From Sediminibacterium ginsengisoli (GTDB lineage: Bacteria; Bacteroidota; Bacteroidia; Chitinophagales; Chitinophagaceae): 6,044 nucleotides of DNA. Positions 1 through 5,858 of this stretch are shown here, one piece after another; positions within the stretch are counted from its first letter, which is position 1; each line of letters begins with the position of its first letter. The stretch spans positions 1 to 6,044 of the forward strand of contig CAMAQW010000108.1 of the NCBI GenBank assembly GCA_945860335.1. Direction: 5' to 3'. The notes under the pieces were generated by a model, which saw nothing but the letters and a program-made list of their open reading frames with translations, made no database searches and was not told the DNA's origin. The position numbers and the translations under genes were made by a program.

Positions 1-285
1 CACCCAAGTGGTACCTGGCGCAATATTAGTATCCGGAACAAGTGTGGAAGCTGCTACCACATATTCTTTAACCGGAGGCGCCGGTAACGGCGCCGTAGGA
101 TTAATAAGTTCGTTTACAACTTCCGTTACAGATTTACCAGAAAAGTAAGCCATATCGGCTTTTGTGGCACCAAAAAGGGTTCTCCTTAATAAATGCCTGA
201 GTTCGGGGGCACCAAAACTGCCAGTGTAGGGCTGTAAACCAGTGGTAGGTGGTGGTGTATTTTCAGTAAATCTATTTCTTTCCAT
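1..285 (-). CDS. DUF1800 family protein, N-terminal fragment (runs off left edge)
   Basis: The reverse strand reads openly for 95 codons from ATG at 285 to the window edge, so only the N-terminus is present. After a Pro/Thr-rich lead of about 25 residues comes ELRHLLRRTLFGAT (residues 28-41), followed by an Ala/Asp and Val-rich helix, TEVVNELINP (54-63). This resembles the start of the DUF1800 family, where a HLLRR-x-x-FG motif is followed by a helix ending in a leucine-rich segment. The biochemical role of the family is not established. In many bacteria it is paired with a DUF1501 gene, which here would lie outside the window to the left. No signal peptide is visible. ATG 285 is the only start available: the frame stays open upstream to a TAA at 322-324 but holds no ATG, GTG or TTG. 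The gene diverges from the sigma factor operon. Confidence 0.72.
   Translation of the reverse strand, partial: MERNRFTENTPPPTTGLQPYTGSFGAPELRHLLRRTLFGATKADMAYFSGKSVTEVVNELINPTAPLPAPPVKEYVVAASTLVPDTNIAPGTTWV
77..94. repeat. GC-only inverted repeat inside the DUF1800 gene
   Basis: GGCGCCG (77-83) and CGGCGCC (88-94) are perfect 7-bp inverted arms around a 4-base loop, GTAA on the plus strand and TTAC on the mRNA strand. The arms are entirely G/C in otherwise AT-rich surroundings. In the protein it encodes an Ala/Pro stretch (TAPLPAP, about residues 64-70), so the symmetry may simply reflect GCG, CCG and GCC codons for a Pro/Ala linker. In the mRNA it would form a stable small hairpin about 190-210 nt after the start codon. 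There is no U-tract after it, so it is not a terminator. Confidence 0.5.
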
Positions 286-291
286 GGTAAC

Positions 292-299
292 GGGGGGGG
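292..299. repeat. Mononucleotide G8 (C8 on the mRNA strand) tract near the DUF1800 start
   Basis: Eight consecutive G residues on the plus strand give a C8 run in the presumed 5' untranslated region of the DUF1800 mRNA, ending 6 bases before its ATG at 285. Homopolymeric G/C runs of this length are uncommon in AT-rich sequence and are prone to slipped-strand change. A length change here would not shift the reading frame, because it lies before the start codon, but it could alter promoter or ribosome-binding geometry. The run is directly visible; any role in phase variation is inference. Confidence 0.6.
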
Positions 300-332
300 T
301 GTTTACAGTATAAATAGGGTATTAAATTAATG

Positions 333-350
333 AATTTACACGTGAATATT
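333..350. promoter_or_regulatory. Imperfect palindrome centred on CACGTG, possible operator
   Basis: AATTTACACGTGAATATT reads as an 18-bp imperfect palindrome in which 7 of 9 symmetric base pairs match. The centre is the perfect hexamer CACGTG (339-344). Its size and position, midway in a divergent intergenic gap, suit a dimeric regulator site. The outer arms are A/T only, however, and could match by chance, so only the central hexamer and its immediate surroundings carry much information. No regulator can be named. Confidence 0.25.
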
Positions 351-403
351 ACACTTTTTACCCTTTTTTTTACCTAAATTAGAGGTACTATCAAACCAAT
401 TCA

Positions 404-982
404 ATGACTGAGCAAGCTATTATTGCGGGTTGCCTTCACAACGACGCTGCTTCACAAAGGGAGCTATTTAATAGATATAGCCCTAAAATGCTCAGTGTTT
501 GCTACCGTTTTGCTCAAAACAGAGAAGATGCGGAAGACATGCTCCAAGAGGGCTTTATAAAAGTCTTTACACAAATGCATACGTTTCAAAACAAAGGGTC
601 ATTTGAAGGATGGGTTAGGCGTATCATGGTGCATACGAGTATCAACTTTCTAAAAAAATATAAAAAATTTACAGAGAGTTTGGATTTAACGAGTGCAGAA
701 AATTTGGAAGTAAAGGAAGAGTCAATTGCATCCATCATGCAATCGAAACAAGTAGTTGAGTGCATCAGACAATTACCTATCGGTTATAAAACAGTACTCA
801 ATTTATTTGCTATAGAAGGATATAGTCATAGAGAAATCAGTATTTTACTAGACATCGAAGAAAGCACAAGTAGAAGTCAATACACAAGGGCTAAAAACAT
901 GCTTTCTAATATTTTAATTAAGAAAAGAATTATTGAAGCACCCAAAGAGAAATTTGAGTTGTTGTCGGTGATACAAAAATAA
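404..982 (+). CDS. ECF-type RNA polymerase sigma factor
   Basis: This 192-residue protein has the two-domain layout of extracytoplasmic-function sigma-70 factors, which redirect RNA polymerase in the cytoplasm. Region 2 spans about residues 19-86, with the core-binding helix EDAEDMLQEGFIKVF (41-55) and the -10-recognition helix around SFEGWVRRIMVHTSINFL (66-83). Region 4 spans about 113-170: the IRQLPIGYKTVLNLF helix, then the GYSHREISILLDI helix-turn-helix and a recognition helix ending TSRSQYTRAKNML. The usual EGTS turn is EESTS here, a small departure. A basic and acidic tail of about 20 residues follows. It heads an operon with the membrane partner 4-19 bases downstream, the classical sigma/anti-sigma order, so it is probably held inactive by that protein. 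The target regulon cannot be read from the sequence. ATG 404 has no strong Shine-Dalgarno site, which is normal in Bacteroidota. Confidence 0.93.
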   Translation: MTEQAIIAGCLHNDAASQRELFNRYSPKMLSVCYRFAQNREDAEDMLQEGFIKVFTQMHTFQNKGSFEGWVRRIMVHTSINFLKKYKKFTESLDLTSAENLEVKEESIASIMQSKQVVECIRQLPIGYKTVLNLFAIEGYSHREISILLDIEESTSRSQYTRAKNMLSNILIKKRIIEAPKEKFELLSVIQK

Positions 983-1001
983 TTGCGTGAAGCGGGCAGA
1001 T

Positions 1002-2357
1002 ATGGAAAAGAGGAATCAACTAGATGCTTTTGAGGAGTTTATACTTGACGAGGTAAACGAACACAAGATGTACCCATCTGGTCGTGTTTGGGATAATATA
1101 CGAACCGAAGTGCATGGCAAGCGGTCTTGGCCAGCCCTTACCATCATTGCCTTAACCGTGCTTGTAGCACTCACTGTTTCTACTTTTGTTGTAACGCAAA
1201 AGTCAGCGTCAATTTCAATAGCTAACACCATTTCAAAGACTAAAGTAATTGCACAAAAGCTTGAAAAGCCTTTTACGACCTATCATTCCAGTGCACAAAT
1301 TATACCTTCAAAATATACTAATCAAAAACAGGTTAAGGAAACGCAAATAGAACTTCCTGTTTTACTCACTCAAGCCAATCCAAACATAACTGTGCCCGTT
1401 TCTAATGCCATATCTGATGTAACTTCAGTAGACGATATTTCTACTACAAGTACTGAAGCATCTTCAACTGAGAAAGTAAATTTTGAAGCGGCAACTATTG
1501 TTTCAACAAATGATAGTGAAATCAAAAAAAATAATGTATCTCTTTTACCGGCAATTATTCAACAACAGGTTAATAACAGTTTTGAACTTAAAACTAGCTC
1601 TGCTACAAAACAAAAAAATAGAAAATATAGCGTTCAATTTTATGCTACGCCTTCTGCAAGTTTTAGAGTTCTCAACGATCAAAAAGTTAAAGAGTTGATT
1701 CAGCCATCACTTATTGCCATTCCACTTACCTCACCAATATCCCAAACAACAACATTTAATCAAGCGGTTAGGCATAGGCCTGATTTAGGGTTAGAGCTTG
1801 GACTCACCTTTAATTATCCGGTTACCAAAAAATTGCAATTCAAAACCGGGCTACAATTAAACATTAGACAATACCAGATTGACACCTATGAAACAGGCGC
1901 CAATGCTGCAACTCTTGCACTCCTAAACGGCGGTCGAATTCAAACGGTATCTGTAATGTCGAGTTATAATAACAATGTAGGTTTTAGATCCGCTCATCTT
2001 AATAATAAAGTCTATCAGATTGCCATGCCAATTGGACTCGATTATCAAGTTCTGAAGTTTAAGAAATTTGGCATTCATACACAAGCTACCATTCAGCCCA
2101 CCTATAATATTAATAAAAACGTTTACTTACTATCTACCGATTATGCAAATTATGCTGCCGGCAATGACTACGTAAGAAAGTGGAATATCAATACTAGTGT
2201 TGGTATTCAATTTAGTTATCAAAAAGGAAATACCATTTGGCAATTAGGTCCTCAAATAAGATACCAAACACTTCCCACGTATAACAACCCTTACCCTATC
2301 AAAGAAAATTTGATTGATTACGGCTTCCGTATAGGTTGGAGCAAACAGTTTAAGTAA
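1002..2357 (+). CDS. Single-pass membrane protein with beta-barrel-like C-terminus; probable sigma-factor partner
   Basis: About 451 residues from ATG 1002. An acidic cytoplasmic segment (LDAFEEFILDEV, then EHKMYPSGRVWDNIR at about 20-34) precedes one hydrophobic span (WPALTIIALTVLVALTVSTFVV, about 43-64). A Ser/Thr/Gln-rich linker of about 140 residues follows. The C-terminal 240 residues (from about 207, RKYSVQFYATPSASF) show alternating hydrophobic/polar strands and Tyr/Asn-rich loops, ending GFRIGWSKQF as in outer-membrane barrels of the PorT/OmpA-like kind. Position after an ECF sigma gene plus the short N-terminal helix and single span suggest an anti-sigma-type role; this is inference, and I see no zinc-binding anti-sigma motif (HxxxCxxC). 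No cleavable signal peptide is visible. The frame is open from GTG 987, adding MKRAD, but ATG 1002 is preferred because GTG starts are less usual and the acidic motif follows it directly. Confidence 0.8.
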   Translation: MEKRNQLDAFEEFILDEVNEHKMYPSGRVWDNIRTEVHGKRSWPALTIIALTVLVALTVSTFVVTQKSASISIANTISKTKVIAQKLEKPFTTYHSSAQIIPSKYTNQKQVKETQIELPVLLTQANPNITVPVSNAISDVTSVDDISTTSTEASSTEKVNFEAATIVSTNDSEIKKNNVSLLPAIIQQQVNNSFELKTSSATKQKNRKYSVQFYATPSASFRVLNDQKVKELIQPSLIAIPLTSPISQTTTFNQAVRHRPDLGLELGLTFNYPVTKKLQFKTGLQLNIRQYQIDTYETGANAATLALLNGGRIQTVSVMSSYNNNVGFRSAHLNNKVYQIAMPIGLDYQVLKFKKFGIHTQATIQPTYNINKNVYLLSTDYANYAAGNDYVRKWNINTSVGIQFSYQKGNTIWQLGPQIRYQTLPTYNNPYPIKENLIDYGFRIGWSKQFK

Positions 2358-2366
2358 TTTTACGGT

Positions 2367-2942
2367 ATGAAGCCTTTAATTATAGCATGTGTCGTTTGCA
2401 TGATGGCAGCCGCCTGCAGCAATTCAAAAGAGGATACTAAAAATCTGGTTGCAACAACCGATACGACAAGCTTTTACCCGCTAGCTTCTTATATTAAGGA
2501 TCAAGTAAAGTATTTTGATAGCACTGGTGTTAAGTTTAGTGTGGTTACAACAGAAGGTGCAATAAAAAACAGTATCACTTCTCAATTAGCGGCTATTATG
2601 CCAATGATTCAATCATTTATGGAAGCTGATATCAGCGATAGTGTTCAAAAAATAAATTACAAGGAATCAGTATTTCGTGACGCGGGAACAGCTAGTTTAA
2701 ATATCAACTATACACCCATAAATACTTCTGTTCCTATAAGAAATATTGACATTTTGATGGATGATCAAACCTCCATTATAAAAAGATTATTTATAAGGAA
2801 ACAATTTCGCACTAAAGACACTACAAGTACAGAACAGTTGAGTTGGAAAACAAATGAGGGTTTTACTACATCAATTAGTAAAGAAGCGAGTAATGGCTTT
2901 TTACGCAACAAAACAATTACTGTTCGTGTTATACTTCCATAA
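2367..2942 (+). CDS. Small probable lipoprotein of unknown function
   Basis: A 191-residue protein that I do not recognise as a characterised family. The N-terminus MKPLIIACVVCMMAAAC has one basic residue, a hydrophobic core and Cys17 preceded by AAA, followed by SNSKED. This fits a lipoprotein signal peptide, although the lipobox is weak because the -3 residue is Ala rather than Leu. Mature residues about 36-60 (FYPLASYIKDQVKYFDSTGV) begin a compact mixed alpha/beta domain. A later part is rich in alternating strands (ASLNINYTP about 109-117, RNIDILMDDQTSIIKRLFI about 125-143, QLSWKTNEGF about 158-167), suggesting a periplasmic beta sheet. It lies 9 bases after the barrel gene and directly abuts uvrC, so it is co-transcribed with both. 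A sensory or accessory role in the sigma pathway is the natural guess from context only. Confidence 0.8.
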   Translation: MKPLIIACVVCMMAAACSNSKEDTKNLVATTDTTSFYPLASYIKDQVKYFDSTGVKFSVVTTEGAIKNSITSQLAAIMPMIQSFMEADISDSVQKINYKESVFRDAGTASLNINYTPINTSVPIRNIDILMDDQTSIIKRLFIRKQFRTKDTTSTEQLSWKTNEGFTTSISKEASNGFLRNKTITVRVILP

Positions 2943-4751
2943 ATGACCCAGGAGCAGTACCAACAATTAGCACACAAATTACCCGCCGACCCTGGCATCT
3001 ATAAGTATTATGATGCGAGTGGCATACTTATATATGTAGGTAAAGCCAAGTGCTTGAAAAAAAGGATTGCCTCCTACTTCACAAAAAATCAAAATAGTTT
3101 TAAGACCATCGAGCTGGTTCAAAAAATTGAACGTATTGAGTTTACTATTGTTGATTCGGAGCAGGATGCGCTTTTGTTGGAGAACTCCCTTATCAAGCAG
3201 TATAAACCTCGTTATAATATATTACTGAAAGACGATAAGGGATACCCCTACTTGGTTATCAAAAAGGAACGTTTTCCAAGGGTTTTTTCTACATGGAAGA
3301 AATACAATGATGGCTCTATTTATCTTGGTCCATTTACCTCTAAAGGAACTATCAGAGAAGTATTAAGTTTTGTAAAACAGTTTATTCCACTTCGCACTTG
3401 TAAACTTAATTTAAGCAAAGAAAATATTGATAAGCAAAAGTTTAAGCCATGTTTAGAGTATCATTTAGGCAATTGTTTAGCACCTTGCGCAGCGCTTCAA
3501 ACTGAGGATGACTATTTAGACAGTTTAGAGCAGTTAAAAAACATGCTAAAAGGAAATATGAGTCAATTAATGGGTCATTTAAAAAAACAAATGCAAGCGC
3601 ATGCAGAGGACCTAGATTTTGAAAAAGCGGCTTACTTAAAAAACAAAATAGAGCTCTTACAAACCTATCAAGAAAAGTCAGTGGTAGTAGGTAAACACTT
3701 TTCTAACCTAGACGTGTTTTCAATCATTAAAGATGGTAAACTAGCCTATGTCAATTACCTCATGGTTCAAAATGGAAGCATCATACAAACCCATACGGTT
3801 CCATTAGAAGGAAAGTTGGACGAGCCCGAAGATGAATTATTATGCTTTGCTATCGAAAGAATTAGAGCCGATTTTAATAGCCTGAGCACCGAAATTATTG
3901 TGCCCTACCCCATCGAATATTTTGATGAAAATATCACCATCACGGTACCCAAACTAGGGGATAAGAAAAAACTGCTAGACCTCTCTATTAAAAACGTTAC
4001 CTATTTTACTAGAGAACTTCAGCTTAAAAAAATATTACGTTTAGAAGGTAAAACAGATAGTGAAAAGAAGTTTGTATTAACTGAATTACAATCCTATTTG
4101 CAATTACAAGAAACACCTACGCATATAGAGTGTTTTGATAACTCAAATTTTCAGGGGAGTTTCCCCGTTTCTGCCATGGTCTGTTTTAAAGATGGCATGC
4201 CTAGCAAAAAAGATTACCGTCATTACAATGTGAAAACGGTAGAAGGCATCAACGATTTTGCCACCATGAAAGAAGTGGTTTACAGGAGGTATAAAAGGGT
4301 AAAGGAATCTGGTGACCCAATGCCACAGCTGATTGTAATTGATGGCGGCAAGGGGCAGTTAAGCGCTGCACTAGAAAGTATAGAAGCCCTAGGACTCACT
4401 GGCAGCACAACACTGGTAGGTCTTGCCAAAAATGAAGAAGAACTGTTTTTTGCAGGTGATAGCCAGTCCTTAAAATTACCATGGGATAGCGATAGTTTAA
4501 AATTATTGAGAGGAATTAGAGATGAAGTGCACCGCTTTGGGATTACGTTTCATAGAAACAAAAGATCAAAAGGAACATTTACAACAGCACTTGAAAATAT
4601 TGAAGGCATTGGACCAGCTACTAGAGAAATACTGCTCAACCAATTTAAATCGGTGGCCAATATTAAAAAGGAACCCATTCAAAATATTGCGGCACTGATT
4701 GGTGCCAAAAAAGCAGCTGCCCTTCAAAAACACTTTGAAACAACCGCATAA
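2943..4751 (+). CDS. uvrC: UvrABC system protein C, nucleotide excision repair endonuclease
   Basis: UvrC is the dual-incision nuclease of nucleotide excision repair, cutting on both sides of a lesion loaded with UvrB. This 602-residue protein is full length. The GIY-YIG nuclease spans about 12-95, with GIY (18-20), YVG (31-33), Arg41 and Glu80 as likely catalytic residues. Four cysteines (153, 170, 178, 182; C-x16-C-x7-C-x3-C) match the pattern reported to hold an iron-sulfur cluster in other UvrC proteins. The UvrB-binding UVR motif is DLDFEKAAYLKNKIELL (223-239). The RNase H-like nuclease follows, with CFDNSN (Asp399), NDF (Asp438), IDGGKGQ (Asp467) and a DEVHRF...FHRNKR segment (His530, His537). 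Tandem helix-hairpin-helix motifs (IEGIG at 552-556, then AALIGAKKAAAL) bind DNA at the C-terminus. ATG 2943 directly follows the preceding TAA, so translation is probably coupled. No damage to the gene is seen. Confidence 0.97.
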   Translation: MTQEQYQQLAHKLPADPGIYKYYDASGILIYVGKAKCLKKRIASYFTKNQNSFKTIELVQKIERIEFTIVDSEQDALLLENSLIKQYKPRYNILLKDDKGYPYLVIKKERFPRVFSTWKKYNDGSIYLGPFTSKGTIREVLSFVKQFIPLRTCKLNLSKENIDKQKFKPCLEYHLGNCLAPCAALQTEDDYLDSLEQLKNMLKGNMSQLMGHLKKQMQAHAEDLDFEKAAYLKNKIELLQTYQEKSVVVGKHFSNLDVFSIIKDGKLAYVNYLMVQNGSIIQTHTVPLEGKLDEPEDELLCFAIERIRADFNSLSTEIIVPYPIEYFDENITITVPKLGDKKKLLDLSIKNVTYFTRELQLKKILRLEGKTDSEKKFVLTELQSYLQLQETPTHIECFDNSNFQGSFPVSAMVCFKDGMPSKKDYRHYNVKTVEGINDFATMKEVVYRRYKRVKESGDPMPQLIVIDGGKGQLSAALESIEALGLTGSTTLVGLAKNEEELFFAGDSQSLKLPWDSDSLKLLRGIRDEVHRFGITFHRNKRSKGTFTTALENIEGIGPATREILLNQFKSVANIKKEPIQNIAALIGAKKAAALQKHFETTA

Positions 4752-4780
4752 AAAAAGGGACTTGAAAAGTCCCTTTTTTT
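4750..4780. terminator. Bidirectional intrinsic terminator between convergent uvrC and gldN
   Basis: A perfect inverted repeat pairs 4750-4763 with 4767-4780 around a GAA loop. The core is GGGACTT/AAGTCCC, flanked by an A run on the left and T7 (4774-4780) on the right. On the plus strand it is a GC-core hairpin followed by a T tract and would end the sigma-to-uvrC operon. On the minus strand the A run becomes a T tract, so the same element would end gldN. The left arm begins inside the uvrC stop codon (TAA 4749-4751). The hairpin tip is 18 bases before the gldN stop on the plus-strand map. Confidence 0.93.
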
Positions 4781-4797
4781 ATGAAGCAATTTTGAAA

Positions 4798-5847
4798 TTA
4801 GTAAGACCATAAGTCTTGTTCGTAATTGAAAATGCGTTCTTTAATATTTTCCCCTTCGAGTAATCTAAATAAAGGATTCTTAATAATTTGACTTAAGAAC
4901 TTATCATTTGGATTGTTGTTACTAGATTTAACGATATAACTTGAGAAGAAACGGCTTTCAAAAAGCTCTTCCCATGTCATACGACCTGCATAGTTTTTAG
5001 GATTGTACACCATGTATTTATTAAGCGTTTTACGCAAATCAGGATAATAAATCCAGAACAATGTTTTTGTTGTTGGTTTGTTATTAATCATGATTTTTGC
5101 TACCGGTGCAATACCAATAATTCTACAAAATAAACGGCTGGCTTCTTTATCAAAAATCCATTGTTCCTTTAAGCGAAACGTATAAATAGAATCGGGGTTT
5201 GGTGCAAACTTAGTATCAAAAATTACAGTAGTGTCATACACGTTGGGAAAGTTAGCGTTTTGTACTAAAATAGTATCTAGCTTACCCTTCATCATTTTAG
5301 TTACATCGTCATATGCCAACTGCTTGGTAAAACGATCATCACCACCTTCTGCCGAAAATGCAGCAACACTATCATTTTGTATTGCACTAAGTAATATAGA
5401 AAAGAAACGCTGATCACCTGTATTGTCTTTACCAGGATAAATGAATGATTGATTCATTTTTTCTCTAGCATCAATTTCTCGCCAAATAAACTCGGAATAT
5501 AAAAAATCATCATCTCTTAAATACTCATATTCTAACGGATTTTTAGAACGGTTTGTTTTACGGTCGGCTACTGTTTCATTGCGTAAACTTTTTGGAACCA
5601 CTTCACCAAAACCACCAACAATAGTTGTATCCACCGTTTTGGTTGGTTTAGGCGCTACTACATTACTGTTGTTACTTGGTGTTACAGCAGGGGCACCCGT
5701 ACTAGGTGTGGCTGTTTGAGTACCAGCTTTTTTAGTTGTATCTACAGCACTTGCTGTTTTTTTGCCTTTTAAATTACCAAAGCCTTGTGCAATTGCACTA
5801 ACACTTAGGGAACAAATAGCAACACCAATTATTAATAATTTTTTCAT
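4798..5847 (-). CDS. gldN: GldN, type IX secretion/gliding motility ring component
   Basis: A 349-residue periplasmic protein of the GldN/PorN family. GldN/PorN and the lipoprotein GldK/PorK form the ring at the periplasmic face of the outer membrane, coupled to the GldLM motor for type IX secretion and gliding. A Sec signal peptide is clear (MKKLLIIGVAICSLSVSAIA, probable cleavage after Ala20). Residues about 25-75 form a Thr/Ala/Pro/Lys-rich low-complexity linker. The conserved domain starts near 78 (GGFGEVVPKSLR) and includes DDDFLYSEFIWREIDAREKM (112-131), LKEQWIFDKEASRLFCRIIG (226-245), LFWIYYPDLR (263-272) and EELFESRFFSSYI (293-305), all typical of the family. Length and order are complete. 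It starts 11 bases downstream of gldM, with a weak AGG-like site in the gap, and is co-transcribed with it. No second copy (gldO) lies in the window. Confidence 0.95.
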   Translation of the reverse strand: MKKLLIIGVAICSLSVSAIAQGFGNLKGKKTASAVDTTKKAGTQTATPSTGAPAVTPSNNSNVVAPKPTKTVDTTIVGGFGEVVPKSLRNETVADRKTNRSKNPLEYEYLRDDDFLYSEFIWREIDAREKMNQSFIYPGKDNTGDQRFFSILLSAIQNDSVAAFSAEGGDDRFTKQLAYDDVTKMMKGKLDTILVQNANFPNVYDTTVIFDTKFAPNPDSIYTFRLKEQWIFDKEASRLFCRIIGIAPVAKIMINNKPTTKTLFWIYYPDLRKTLNKYMVYNPKNYAGRMTWEELFESRFFSSYIVKSSNNNPNDKFLSQIIKNPLFRLLEGENIKERIFNYEQDLWSY

Positions 5848-5858
5848 AGTAACCTACT

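Larger units (their letters stand above)
286..403. promoter_or_regulatory. Divergent intergenic region between DUF1800 and sigma factor genes
   Basis: This 118-bp AT-rich gap separates two divergent genes and must hold a promoter for each unless one is transcribed from elsewhere. Features seen directly are an uninterrupted G8 tract (292-299), a perfect TAAATT-N4-AATTTA inverted repeat (323-338), an 18-bp imperfect palindrome centred on CACGTG (333-350), and TTTTTACC repeated at 355-362 and 367-374, a 12-bp step. I could not find a convincing Bacteroidota -33/-7 pair (TTTG, then TAnnTTTG about 19-21 bases on) for the sigma gene. On the minus strand TTG (404-402), a 20-bp spacer and TAATTTAG (381-374) is a weak match. 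AGAGG at 381-385 lies 18 bases before the sigma ATG, too far for a normal Shine-Dalgarno site. Confidence 0.5.

Noticed and set aside
364..371. T8 tract as a terminator of minus- or plus-strand transcription
   Set aside because: No GC-rich hairpin precedes it on the plus strand, and on the minus strand it is an A run, so it is not a terminator.
374..404. Minus-strand TTG, 20-bp spacer, TAATTTAG as a Bacteroidota promoter for DUF1800
   Set aside because: It lacks a full TTTG and has one mismatch in the -7 motif, and its -33 element overlaps the opposing sigma start codon. In AT-rich DNA such matches are common, so I do not annotate it.
987..1001. GTG 987 as the start of the barrel-protein gene
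   Set aside because: It is possible, adding MKRAD, but ATG 1002 is the more usual codon and the conserved-looking acidic segment begins right after it.
1016..1231. 71-codon minus-strand reading frame inside the barrel-protein gene
   Set aside because: It lies within the N-terminal and membrane-span coding region of a convincing gene on the opposite strand, and its product shows no recognisable domain.
1483..1698. 71-codon plus-strand reading frame in the linker region
   Set aside because: An out-of-frame shadow of the larger gene, with a low-complexity product and no translation signal.
2765..2998. 77-codon minus-strand reading frame across the lipoprotein/uvrC junction
   Set aside because: It runs antisense across two supported genes and has no domain similarity that I recognise.
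5231..5413. 60-codon plus-strand reading frame within gldN
   Set aside because: Antisense to conserved gldN coding sequence, with no supporting signal.
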